DNA of 64,000 nucleotides from Flavobacterium sp. Its GTDB lineage: Bacteria; Bacteroidota; Bacteroidia; Flavobacteriales; Flavobacteriaceae. Below are positions 41,807 to 51,589 of the stretch, one piece after another. The stretch is from contig NZ_JAPZUB010000010.1 in assembly GCF_027533505.1 (NCBI RefSeq), positions 1 to 64,000 of the forward strand. Reading direction: 5' to 3'. Below the pieces are notes generated by a model that saw only the letters and a list, made by a program, of their open reading frames with translations, was not told where the DNA came from and ran no database searches. Numbering within the stretch: position 1 is the first letter of the stretch; every line of letters begins with the position of its first letter. The position numbers were made by a program, and so were the translations under genes.

Positions 41807-43036
41807 ATGGAACCTAAATACAACATCCACACCCATATTTTCACGGGGAAATGTGCCCCAAAAGATTTTTTACAAGTCGCGCTCCCTTTGGGCGACGGGG
41901 TATCGGTTTTTTTAAAATGGCTTTTTGTCACACGTCCTGTATCGTGGCTGATCAAACGGTTGGGGGGACGCGTGCACAACCGGATGGTGCAGTTTTTGAA
42001 AATTGGGGTGATGACTTCACAACAGGAGATTTTTGAAACCCTCTGCGACAAGTATCAAAACAGTCCTTACAGCGACCTGAAGTTTATAGCGCTCACTATC
42101 GATATGAACTATATGACGGATACGAAGAACAAGCCTTATATCGATTTTCAAGCGCAGCTGCAAGAAGTGCTTGAAATAAAAAAAGCCTATCCGGCTCAGA
42201 TTTTTCCGTTTTATGGCGTTGACCCGCGCAATTCGGCTACGGTATCCTTGTTGCCCGTACAGCGGGCTTTGGAAAGTGGAGCTTTTAGTGGGTTGAAACT
42301 TTATCCGCCTAACGGGTTCTTTCCTTTTGACCCGCGTTTGGATGCCTTGTATCGCTATGCAGAAGAAAAAGGGATTCCCATCATGACGCATTGCACTCGG
42401 GGAGGCAGTTATTATTTGGGAGAAAATGTATTGGCTTTACTTCCCGATGTGCCGCCTTCGTTAAACGATTCGCATCCTATTATGCCCAAGGTGGTGGAAC
42501 GGATTAAAGCGTATAAAAATGCTTCGGACAAAGCCTTTCGTAAGGCTGCCTATGCCTGTAATTTGTTTACCCATCCTGAGAATTATTTGCCCGTATTGGA
42601 CAAGTACCCTCGATTGAAATTGTGTATTGCACACATGGGAGGTGATATTGAAATTTTGGGGCCGACTAATGCCAACCGGAAACACGCCCAACGATGTGTT
42701 ACGGCCATGCATTTGGAAGGCAGTACCGATACTTGGTATGGATTGATTAAATCAAAGTTGTTAATTCCCGCGTACCCCAATACGTACACCGATATTTCAT
42801 ATTCGTTGTGTGATGCGGCGTGTATGGCGGTGTTGCAAAGTGACTTGGCCAAAGGGGAAATTCCTCGTGATCGGGTATTGTTTGGTACGGATTACTTCAT
42901 GGTGACCAAGGAGAATAGCGAATTGACCGTTACGGCAATTGCACAGCAGGCCCTGAAAGCCGATTTTGTCCCGATGATGACCGTTAATAATGCGCGTTAT
43001 TTGTTTAAAGGGCAAACGGCCGCCCCCAAAGTATAA
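41807..43036 (+). CDS. amidohydrolase family metal-dependent hydrolase
   Basis: NIHTHIF, MTHCTRGG, CIAHMGG, FGTDYFM. Confidence 0.8.
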   Translation: MEPKYNIHTHIFTGKCAPKDFLQVALPLGDGVSVFLKWLFVTRPVSWLIKRLGGRVHNRMVQFLKIGVMTSQQEIFETLCDKYQNSPYSDLKFIALTIDMNYMTDTKNKPYIDFQAQLQEVLEIKKAYPAQIFPFYGVDPRNSATVSLLPVQRALESGAFSGLKLYPPNGFFPFDPRLDALYRYAEEKGIPIMTHCTRGGSYYLGENVLALLPDVPPSLNDSHPIMPKVVERIKAYKNASDKAFRKAAYACNLFTHPENYLPVLDKYPRLKLCIAHMGGDIEILGPTNANRKHAQRCVTAMHLEGSTDTWYGLIKSKLLIPAYPNTYTDISYSLCDAACMAVLQSDLAKGEIPRDRVLFGTDYFMVTKENSELTVTAIAQQALKADFVPMMTVNNARYLFKGQTAAPKV

Positions 43037-43217
43037 AGTTGTCATGTAGATAAATACCTTCTAAATAAGCAACGCCCCAAGACTACTTTATCTGTTAATC
43101 TATTTTCTTACAATCGTATTGTGTCTTCTATTTTAGACGTGTAGACACCCCATGACATCATTCACAATTTTAAAGAAAACATGAACCAAAAAAAAAGAAT
43201 CTCTAAACACCTGAATT

Positions 43218-43565
43218 ATGAAAACAGATCAAATTGCAAGAGTAATTATTGAAGACAATAGTGATGTAATTTTAAACATTACGATTGGGAATGCTCAAAT
43301 TGGTGGTTCATTGATCCGCTGGAAAAATGAAAATACTAATTTGGGTAAAGGAAAAATAACCCATTTAACACTTGGACGAGGTAGCGTAATCAAAGGAAAA
43401 ACGCTTGAAATACTAACCAATTTAGTGGATATAAATGAACAGACAAATAAACTAATTGTTACTTATTTCCTTCAAAACGTCACAGATCCAGTGTACACTT
43501 TAATTGACCAATTCGAAAATGAAGGCGCTCATTTTAGTTTTTCACTTTCAATAACTTTTAATTAA
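43218..43565 (+). CDS. hypothetical protein
   Basis: 115 aa ORF, co-oriented with next gene. Confidence 0.6.
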   Translation: MKTDQIARVIIEDNSDVILNITIGNAQIGGSLIRWKNENTNLGKGKITHLTLGRGSVIKGKTLEILTNLVDINEQTNKLIVTYFLQNVTDPVYTLIDQFENEGAHFSFSLSITFN

Positions 43566-43574
43566 ATAATCAAA

Positions 43575-44507
43575 ATGAAAAAAATCAAACTCCTATTCAT
43601 ATTTACAGCAACTATTTGCTTCGGTCAAACTGATTTTCAATTTGATGAATTAAACATCCCTAGTGCTCCGGGTCTTGTTTTATTGGACCAATCGCCTTCA
43701 AGTATTGAAAAACCAACAAATCCAAAAGATGTTACATTTACAATGCTCTCTATAGCAAATGGAGGTGGAGCCGTAGAATTTTCACCTTATTGGTTGAAAA
43801 ATCATGCTGACTATACTGTAGATAAAGATTTCAAGAAAAAGTTTCCAATTCTGCAAACTTTAGCATTTTCATTTACTTCAATAACTAAAAATGACACGCT
43901 TCAAATTGGGGGCGGTTTTCGATTTCAACTTTATCGTGAGTATCAAAAAGAAGTAAGTGCATTAAAAAAGTTAGAAGAAAAAATTTCAACTTTATTAGCA
44001 AATGTGACCTACGACCGCGCTGAAGTAGATAAACTTATTGAAGAACTAAAAGATGCTCGAAAAAAAATAAAATGGAATATCGAATTTGCAGCTGCCATGA
44101 CAGGTTTTGGAACAACCTATTCCAATCTATCAATATCAAAAATTGGTGCATGGTTAAATTTTAGACATACTCCCATAAATTCATTCTTAGATATTGTACT
44201 TTTAGCCCGATACTCCAAAGAATTTAATGAACATTTTACGCCATTCAATTCAGAAAATTTTGATTTTGGTGTAAGTCTTTCCCATCAAGGAAAACGATAT
44301 GACATTAATTTTGAATACATTCACAGGAGTGATTTAACAATTAGCAAAAACTTTAATCGCTTGACTGCTGTACTGAATTACGAATTATTCAAAGGTGTTT
44401 ATGGTGTTGCCTCATTTGGTAAAAATTTTAATATTGTAGAAAATCTATTCACTATCGTTGGAATCAAGTTTGGTATATCCCGTCAAAAAATGAAATTAGA
44501 GAACTAA
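43575..44507 (+). CDS. secreted/outer-membrane hypothetical protein
   Basis: signal peptide MKKIKLLFIFTATICFGQ; beta-rich C-terminus. Confidence 0.65.
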   Translation: MKKIKLLFIFTATICFGQTDFQFDELNIPSAPGLVLLDQSPSSIEKPTNPKDVTFTMLSIANGGGAVEFSPYWLKNHADYTVDKDFKKKFPILQTLAFSFTSITKNDTLQIGGGFRFQLYREYQKEVSALKKLEEKISTLLANVTYDRAEVDKLIEELKDARKKIKWNIEFAAAMTGFGTTYSNLSISKIGAWLNFRHTPINSFLDIVLLARYSKEFNEHFTPFNSENFDFGVSLSHQGKRYDINFEYIHRSDLTISKNFNRLTAVLNYELFKGVYGVASFGKNFNIVENLFTIVGIKFGISRQKMKLEN

Positions 44508-44613
44508 TTTAAAATAAATATAACTTACTTCGCTTTAACGCTTAATACCTGTTAATTTCATAAGTGCTGTAAGCGGTCTAAAGCGAACTCGGTACCTTCC
44601 CCACATGGGTGTT

Positions 44614-44716
44614 TTGTGTTGCAAACGGTTGGGAATGGGTAAAATACCGAAGTATAAGGGGAAAAATACCTACCCGGGCGGGGGAAAATACTTTGCGAAA
44701 TGAGGGAAAACCCTAG
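44614..44716. repeat. 22-bp-phased GGGGAAAAATAC element, copy 2 (diverged direct repeat of 40560..40664)
   Basis: gttgcaaacggttgggaatgggtaaaataccgaagtataaggggaaaaatacctacccgggcgggggaaaatactttgcgaaatgagggaaaa. Confidence 0.85.
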
Positions 44717-44812
44717 TGATTTATTGAAAACGATTTCTCACCTTTGTGATGGTTAGTTAAAATACGACACGCGTACCCTTGCGTAAATCGCTTTTATTGG
44801 CCTTGCGTTAAT

Positions 44813-44852
44813 TGAAATCCCCTATCGGCTTGACTGGTTGGGGATTTTTTGG
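44813..44852. terminator. terminator-like hairpin immediately upstream of hsdM
   Basis: AAATCCCC-N17-GGGGATTTTTT. Confidence 0.5.
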
Positions 44853-44882
44853 TAGGTTTGGGGGAATAAGAATAGATATAAA

Positions 44883-46475
44883 ATGGCCGATAAAAAAGTA
44901 AAAGCAGATATTAACTTCGAACAAGAATTATGGAAGGCAGCCAATGAGTTACGTGGAGCTGTCGCCGAAAATCAATATAAAGACTTTGTGCTTCCCATGA
45001 TTTTCTTGAAGCATATGTCGGAACGTTATGAGATACGCCGCGAGGAACTGCAGTCGTTAATGGAGGATAAAACGTCCAGTTATTACACTGAAGATCGAGA
45101 CGAACGCCATTATGTCTTAGAAGACTCTGATGAATATCTTTCGCAAAACATCTATATTGTTCCTGAAAAAGCCCGTTGGAATTATTTAATGGCGAATGCC
45201 GAACAAGATAATATTAAAGTTTTGGTTGATGATGCGTTCGAACTACTGGACGCTACACTTGGTCAGTCTCGACCTGACTTAAAAGGAATACTACCCCGTA
45301 TATTTGTTAAGAGTCAGTTAACTGCTCGACAAGTTGGCGGATTGATTAATTTACTATCTCACCCCAAGTTATCGCAAAAAGAGAATCCCGAAAGTGATGT
45401 ATTGGGTCGTGTGTATGAATACTACATTGGTAAGTTTGCCTTGGCAGAGGGCTCTGGTGCGGGACAATTCTTTACTCCCGGGAGCATTGTGCGTTTGATG
45501 GTTGAAATGATTGAACCTTATGAAGGAAAAATCTTTGATGCCGCCTGTGGTAGTGGCGGTATGTTTGTTCAGTCCTTAAAATTCTTGGAATCCCATGGTG
45601 GTGACAAACGCAAAATTTCTATTTATGGGCAAGAGCGATATGACGGTACATTGCGCTTGTGCAAGATGAACTTAGCTTTACGGGATTTATCCTTTGATGT
45701 CCGCTTGGGCGACTCGTTGTTGCAAGATAAGTTTCCTGATTTGAAAGCAGATTATATCATCGTTAATCCGCCTTTCAATGTGAGTCAATGGCATCCCGAA
45801 GACTTACCGGAGAACGACCCCCGCTTGTTTGGACCCAAAGAAGAATTTACTACCGATGGCAATGCCAACTTTATGTGGATGCAAACCTTTTGGAGTCATT
45901 TGAGTGACCGAGGAACCGCCAGTGTAGTGATGGCAAATGGGGCTATGACCTCAAACAATAAGGGAGAGAAGAATGTACGGGAGTTTATGGTAGACAACCA
46001 CATGGTAGATTGTATTGTACGTTTACCCGATAAGTTATTTTTAACGACGGGAATACCGGCTTGTATTTTTATTTTGAGTAAAAACCGGGATGGTAAAGAC
46101 GGCGAGCACCGCGAACGCAAAAATGAAATTCTCTTTATTGATTGCAGTAAAATGGGAACCATGGAAAGCCGAAAGCTACGGATATTTACCGATGCCGATA
46201 TCGATCGTGTGGCAGCGACCTACCATGCTTGGCGCAATGTGAATGCTGACAAGTATCAAAATATTGACGGCTATTGCTATGCAGCCTCATTAGAGGAAGT
46301 ACGCCAACAGGACTATAAACTGACCCCCGGAATTTATGTAGGTACCGAAGAAGTGGAAGACGATGGGATTCCCTTTGAAGACAAGATGGCAGGTTTACAG
46401 GCTACCTTGCAAGAGCAGTTTACCAGAGGGAATGAGTTGCAAGCAAAAATATTGGAGAATTTTGAAAAGTTATAG
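44883..46475 (+). CDS. hsdM: type I restriction-modification DNA methyltransferase subunit
   Basis: GQFFTPGSIVRLMVEM, DAACGSGGMFVQS, IIVNPPFN. Confidence 0.95.
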   Translation: MADKKVKADINFEQELWKAANELRGAVAENQYKDFVLPMIFLKHMSERYEIRREELQSLMEDKTSSYYTEDRDERHYVLEDSDEYLSQNIYIVPEKARWNYLMANAEQDNIKVLVDDAFELLDATLGQSRPDLKGILPRIFVKSQLTARQVGGLINLLSHPKLSQKENPESDVLGRVYEYYIGKFALAEGSGAGQFFTPGSIVRLMVEMIEPYEGKIFDAACGSGGMFVQSLKFLESHGGDKRKISIYGQERYDGTLRLCKMNLALRDLSFDVRLGDSLLQDKFPDLKADYIIVNPPFNVSQWHPEDLPENDPRLFGPKEEFTTDGNANFMWMQTFWSHLSDRGTASVVMANGAMTSNNKGEKNVREFMVDNHMVDCIVRLPDKLFLTTGIPACIFILSKNRDGKDGEHRERKNEILFIDCSKMGTMESRKLRIFTDADIDRVAATYHAWRNVNADKYQNIDGYCYAASLEEVRQQDYKLTPGIYVGTEEVEDDGIPFEDKMAGLQATLQEQFTRGNELQAKILENFEKL

Positions 46476-46477
46476 TA

Positions 46478-46514
46478 ATAAAAAAAGCAACTCTAATAGA
46501 GTTGCTTTATTTCC
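46478..46514. terminator. bidirectional hairpin after hsdM
   Basis: AAAAAAAGCAACTC-TAAT-AGAGTTGCTTTATTT. Confidence 0.65.
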
Positions 46515-46636
46515 TAGGAACTAAGAAGTAAACTTTAAATACTAGAAAAACCTAATAATTAAGAGGAGAACTACTGTAGTTCCTTTATGTATTTTTACAA
46601 TAAATGTTCATAATAATGGTACAAATATAACAAGTT

Positions 46637-48394
46637 ATGATTAAAGTTAGACCAAAAATTGTATTAAATTTAATAGAAAGTTTTTTCTATGAAAAATCAT
46701 TAGAACTATTACATAGAAATACAATTGATACAAATAGACTTAAACTAAGTAATCCTTTATTAATAATAAAGGAACTAGTAAGTGTTTGTAGTGATTTATC
46801 AAAAAATAAACTTAAAAATCATGATTATGCAACTAGTGTAATAAAAGAAACTTTAAAGTTAACTAAAGATAATCATCATTTAAAATCGACAGTTATTAGC
46901 ATAGATTACTTTAATGCTTTGATTGAGAAATCAAATAAAAATGATTATTTAAAAATTGTTCATGCTGGAAATTTAATTCTAAATGATAATAAAGATTACA
47001 TAAACACGCTTTTTGAAGAGATTCATAAAGTAATAGTCGCAAAAAGAACAGATTTAGTCTTGGACTATAATGACATGAAAAAGTTCAGCAGACTAATTGA
47101 GTATTTATACGTTGAACTTTGTTCAATCGGATATTCAAAATTTTATTTATATCGTTTTTTAACTGCAATATTTTCTGGCGTTGATGCATTAGATTTTGAT
47201 GCTCGATACAGTATCATGAAATCATTAAAAGATAGGTCATTAGAGAAATTCGAGGTGATTTTTGGTTTGGATTCTACAAAATTTCATAAAACAAAAGTGA
47301 AATTATTAACAAATGATTTAAAGATTTTAAATAAAAGTGAAAAAACGAGGATTTCAGTTATTACAAAAAGTAAAATTGATCCATTTTTTACTGAGAACGA
47401 TGAACATTTATTATTATCAATAAATGTAAAGACAAAAGACTATTATCAAGCTTTAAATTTGTCAAGAAGTAAGCTATTAAATATTTTAGATGTTTTGTAT
47501 TTGGGACACAGTGACAAAAATCTATCATTAATAAAGGATTGTTTCATTGTTGGTGCCAATCAGCCTGATAAAGCTAGTTCATTACCTACAATGTATCAAA
47601 TTGATGGTTATTATAAGAGTAATAATAAAGTTTACAAAGTGTTAATTGAAAAATTTAAAAAAATTAATAATTCAAACGTAAACGAAGAAACAAAAAATAA
47701 AATTAATTCTGGCATTCGATATTTGAGAATGGGAGGTGAATCAAGTGAAATAATTAATAAATATATAAATTATTGGATAGGTTTAGAATATATATTTTCA
47801 ACTTATGAAGCAGACTCTTATACAATTGGCAGATTAAAAGAATATTTTAAAAGAGCTCATGCACTTATTTACATAAAAAGAAATATTAATGATTTTCATA
47901 AGGATATAAAAACACTTAACGAACATCACTTAATTCCTGATTATAATGATGATTTGGAATATTTAAAAATAGAAAACAATTACAATTTACTTATAGCGTC
48001 TTCAGCCTCTCCATTACTTAGATTTAGAGCAGAATATTTTAAGAATTTACTAATGGATATTGAAAAAGTTAGAGCCGCATTAGAGAATCATCAAAAAAAC
48101 CTTGAATGGAATCTAACTAGGATTTATAGAATAAGAAATGAAATTGTTCATAACGCTGCAATTAAAGAAGATATTGCCGTGCTTACTTCTCATTTACGAT
48201 ATTACCTAACATTCATTATAAATGGCTTAATAGACTTTATAATTAACAATCCAAAAGATGTAAATAATGATGATCAAATTACTATAGATGATTATTTTAT
48301 CTTTCAAGATTTAACATTGTCAAGTTTAGAAAAAAAAGGAGTTGAACTAAATGATTTAATTACCATAAAAAACCCTTTGGAAGTAATAATATAA
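46637..48394 (+). CDS. large HEPN-like protein embedded in type I R-M locus
   Basis: C-terminal RIYRIRNEIVHNAA (Rx4H HEPN-type motif); AT-rich coding sequence. Confidence 0.7.
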   Translation: MIKVRPKIVLNLIESFFYEKSLELLHRNTIDTNRLKLSNPLLIIKELVSVCSDLSKNKLKNHDYATSVIKETLKLTKDNHHLKSTVISIDYFNALIEKSNKNDYLKIVHAGNLILNDNKDYINTLFEEIHKVIVAKRTDLVLDYNDMKKFSRLIEYLYVELCSIGYSKFYLYRFLTAIFSGVDALDFDARYSIMKSLKDRSLEKFEVIFGLDSTKFHKTKVKLLTNDLKILNKSEKTRISVITKSKIDPFFTENDEHLLLSINVKTKDYYQALNLSRSKLLNILDVLYLGHSDKNLSLIKDCFIVGANQPDKASSLPTMYQIDGYYKSNNKVYKVLIEKFKKINNSNVNEETKNKINSGIRYLRMGGESSEIINKYINYWIGLEYIFSTYEADSYTIGRLKEYFKRAHALIYIKRNINDFHKDIKTLNEHHLIPDYNDDLEYLKIENNYNLLIASSASPLLRFRAEYFKNLLMDIEKVRAALENHQKNLEWNLTRIYRIRNEIVHNAAIKEDIAVLTSHLRYYLTFIINGLIDFIINNPKDVNNDDQITIDDYFIFQDLTLSSLEKKGVELNDLITIKNPLEVII

Positions 48395-48396
48395 GT

Positions 48397-49680
48397 ATGC
48401 CAAACAACCGGAAAACATATAAACTAGGAGATATTGCTGATATTCAAAACGGTTATGCTTTTAAAGCGGCTGAATTAGTGGATAAAGGAATTCCTGTGAT
48501 TAAAATTAAAAATATAATATCTCCAAATGTATCCATAGAAGATGTTAGTTATTATAATGGGAAATTAACAGATAATATAAAAAGGTATATTATCGAAAAA
48601 GGTGATTTTTTAATTTCAATGACTGGTTCTACTGTGAATGTAATGAGTTCGGCAGTTGGCAAAATGGGTAGGTATAGATTAGATGACAGATCATTAATTA
48701 ATCAGCGAGTTGGTAAAATATATTTGACTAAACCAGATATTGCATCATTTGAATATGTATGTCAATATTTAAATAGATATGAAATTCATTATAATTTAGC
48801 ATTAAACGCTACAGGTAGTGCAAATCAAGCAAATATTTCACCTGCACAAATAAAGGATATTGAAATATCATTACCTTCATTAGAAGAACAAAAATCAATA
48901 GCCGCTATCCTCTCCGCAATCGACGACAAAATCGAAAACAACCTCGCCATCAACAAAACCCTTGAAGAAATGGCTATGGCGTTATACAACCACTGGTTTG
49001 TCGATTTTGGACCGTTTCAAGACGGTGAGTTTGTGGAAAGTGAGTTGGGAAGAATTCCTATGGGTTGGGAAGTGAAGAGGTTGGATGAGATTTGTAATAT
49101 TACCATCGGTAGAACTCCACCCAGAAAAGAACCAAAATGGTTTTCTCAAAATGAAGGAGTAAAATGGATTTCAATAAAAGATATTGGTAACTCTGGTATA
49201 TACATTTCAAAAACAAGCGAATATTTGTCTGAAGAAGCCATAAAGAAGTTCAATGTGCCTGTTATTAATCCTAATACAGTTATATTGAGTTTTAAACTAA
49301 CCGTTGGAAGAGTAGCAATCTCTTCTGAAAGAATGCTTTCGAATGAAGCAATAGCTCATCTAAATAGAAAAGATTCCGAAATTCCAGTAGAATATATATA
49401 TTCATACTTAAAGTTATTTGACTATAATTCATTAGGTAGTACTTCATCAATTGCTACTGCTGTTAATACGCAGACGATAAAAGCAATGAAAATAATAATT
49501 CCGGATAAAAAACTATTGAATAGTTATTTTGAAAAAGTAAATACAATTTTTGAACAAATAAAAATAAATCAAAATGAAAACCAAACCCTAACCCAATTGC
49601 GTGATACGTTGTTGCCTAAGTTAATTAGTGGTGAGGTGCGGTTGAAAGCGTTTCGGGAGGAAAATGAAAAAAGGGCTTAA
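48397..49680 (+). CDS. hsdS: type I restriction specificity subunit
   Basis: two TRDs; LPSLEEQKSIAAILSAIDDKIENN and TLTQLRDTLLPKLISGEVRL conserved regions. Confidence 0.93.
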   Translation: MPNNRKTYKLGDIADIQNGYAFKAAELVDKGIPVIKIKNIISPNVSIEDVSYYNGKLTDNIKRYIIEKGDFLISMTGSTVNVMSSAVGKMGRYRLDDRSLINQRVGKIYLTKPDIASFEYVCQYLNRYEIHYNLALNATGSANQANISPAQIKDIEISLPSLEEQKSIAAILSAIDDKIENNLAINKTLEEMAMALYNHWFVDFGPFQDGEFVESELGRIPMGWEVKRLDEICNITIGRTPPRKEPKWFSQNEGVKWISIKDIGNSGIYISKTSEYLSEEAIKKFNVPVINPNTVILSFKLTVGRVAISSERMLSNEAIAHLNRKDSEIPVEYIYSYLKLFDYNSLGSTSSIATAVNTQTIKAMKIIIPDKKLLNSYFEKVNTIFEQIKINQNENQTLTQLRDTLLPKLISGEVRLKAFREENEKRA

Positions 49681-49689
49681 CGCCCTTTT

Positions 49690-50574
49690 TTAATACTGTA
49701 TTTCTGCCAGATAGTCTGTAAACTTTTTGTTATTGGAGTTGGCGATTTTCTCTGTTTGCTGCTCCAATATATCAGGGGTAATGAATTCAAAGTTCGCTTT
49801 TAAATTTGAATAGGTAATCTCAAACAAATTGTGTGCTGGGGTGTGCAATGGCGGCTCTTCAAATACGATTTGAATGGGTTTAACCCCTACTCCCGTTTTT
49901 TTGGCAAAATATTGTAAAGCTGCGTGTATCGACTGGGTTTCATAGACATTATTGACCACACTGTGTTCTGTCAAATTGAAATCTAAGGTTTGTATCGCGC
50001 TAATGTCCCCGTTCTTGGTAATTAATGCCACATCGGTATCTTTAAAAACTCCAAGAAAATGTAACGGATCAAAATAGAATTTTAAATCGGCTTTATCTTC
50101 TAAACCTTCTTTTTCAAAAGCCGGTTTAATTTTCTGCGCAAAGGTCTGCGTTTTTACTTCGACAACTTCAAAAGGCTCCCCTACAAAGTGAAGAAAATAG
50201 CTTTTAAACTTTTCAATTGTAAAATTAAAGGGTAAAGAAGCAGGCTCTGAAAAACTCAGTATACCGTTATTGTAGGCATTCAAATAGGAAAAGTATTCTT
50301 TGGAAAAAATAGACTTTTCAAATTCAATGGTGATTTGATTTTTTTGGAGTGCTTTATTGGTTTCGTTAACGCTATTTTTAATTTGCTGAATACTCTTTTT
50401 CGCTAATGTGCCAATGCCTATTTGCGACGGAGCTAATTTATCGAGCAAATTCAATTTACTTTTAGAATAATGAAAAAAAACTTGGTTCTCGGTTACAGCC
50501 AATAACGCCACCACCACTTTCTCTAGAGAGACTGGATTGGTTTGAATGCTAATGGTACTGAAAAAAGTTTTCAT
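49690..50574 (-). CDS. hypothetical protein, likely partner of the HipA-like gene
   Basis: 294 aa, immediately downstream of HipA C-terminal fragment on the same strand. Confidence 0.5.
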   Translation of the reverse strand: MKTFFSTISIQTNPVSLEKVVVALLAVTENQVFFHYSKSKLNLLDKLAPSQIGIGTLAKKSIQQIKNSVNETNKALQKNQITIEFEKSIFSKEYFSYLNAYNNGILSFSEPASLPFNFTIEKFKSYFLHFVGEPFEVVEVKTQTFAQKIKPAFEKEGLEDKADLKFYFDPLHFLGVFKDTDVALITKNGDISAIQTLDFNLTEHSVVNNVYETQSIHAALQYFAKKTGVGVKPIQIVFEEPPLHTPAHNLFEITYSNLKANFEFITPDILEQQTEKIANSNNKKFTDYLAEIQY

Positions 50575-50576
50575 TA

Positions 50577-50795
50577 TTAAAAAAAATCTTTTGTTACTAA
50601 AATAGTTTCTCGAACCGTATTTATTCGTGCTTCGTTATTTAGATATAGGTGAATCCGCTGTGCTAAATTAGGTGTAAGATCCCAAATATCAGTTAATTGT
50701 TCAATAACCCCATCAATAATCGGCTGATGAGAAACTTGGAGCAAAGGTATAAAATTATCTACAGTTTCCACGTTCCGTCAAGACGACAATAGCGA
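50577..50795 (-). pseudogene. C-terminal fragment of a HipA_2-type kinase-like protein
   Basis: frame reads ...RLDGTVETVDNFIPLLQVSHQPIIDGVIEQLTDIWDLTPNLAQRIHLYLNN...; no good start codon; N-terminal piece found at 52367..52681. Confidence 0.5.
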
Positions 50796-51037
50796 AAAAC
50801 GAAACTGTTATATACATACTAAAATAAACGTATTTCGTGTAATTCAAACGCCAACTTTATACTTACTAGCCATAGATATTAGGGGATATTTTAATTTTAC
50901 TAACAATTCAAAAATTTTATTAAAATTTAGAAAAAATAGGCATGTATTTTGTAGAAGTTCTTTTAAAACAATTGTACTTTTAGAATTTATTGATTGTAAA
51001 AAAATATTCCTATTATTGTATAATATTTTACATATTT

Positions 51038-51571
51038 ATGTTTGAAACCATCGTTCATCAAACTCTACAAAATAAAAACAATAATGAAGAAGTAGAGGCT
51101 AATGGCCCTTATCCAACAACGGACTTAAAAAATTCTTTTTTAGGTACGGGTTATTATTTTTGGGATTATCATATTGAACTAGCTAAGTTTTGGGGTAAAG
51201 TTAGATGTAATAACAAATACATTATTTGTGAAGGTGAATTAAAAGTGGATAAAAATGATTTTTTAGATCTAGTTGGTAGTAGAGCTGATCAGATTCATTT
51301 TTTAAATTTAGTTTCAACTTTAAAGATGCAAAATCAATCAATTGGAAAAACAATAGAAGCACTAAAAGCTCTAGAAAAAGAGCAAAAAGGAATTTTTCCT
51401 TACAAGGTAATAAGAGTTATGGATAGTTTACCCAAAAAGAAATTTCCTCAAACTCAACATAAATTTTCAAACAAGGAAAATTACTCAATTTTGACACCAA
51501 TGTACATTATTTGTTTGTTAGAGAAAAATAAATTAATTTTGCCGACGTTTAAAGTTATTTTTTCTAATTAG
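51038..51571 (+). CDS. putative ADP-ribosyltransferase-fold toxin (CmdT-like)
   Basis: FLGTGYYFWDYHIELAKFWGK resembles the G-x-G-x-YFW...A..WA segment of ART-like domains; ATG at 51038. Confidence 0.55.
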   Translation: MFETIVHQTLQNKNNNEEVEANGPYPTTDLKNSFLGTGYYFWDYHIELAKFWGKVRCNNKYIICEGELKVDKNDFLDLVGSRADQIHFLNLVSTLKMQNQSIGKTIEALKALEKEQKGIFPYKVIRVMDSLPKKKFPQTQHKFSNKENYSILTPMYIICLLEKNKLILPTFKVIFSN

Positions 51572-51589
51572 ATTTAATACCTTTACATA

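Noticed and set aside
49690-50574. KwaB/Kiwa-type protein
   Set aside because: No convincing motif match and no KwaA-like membrane partner; position fits better as partner of the split HipA-like gene
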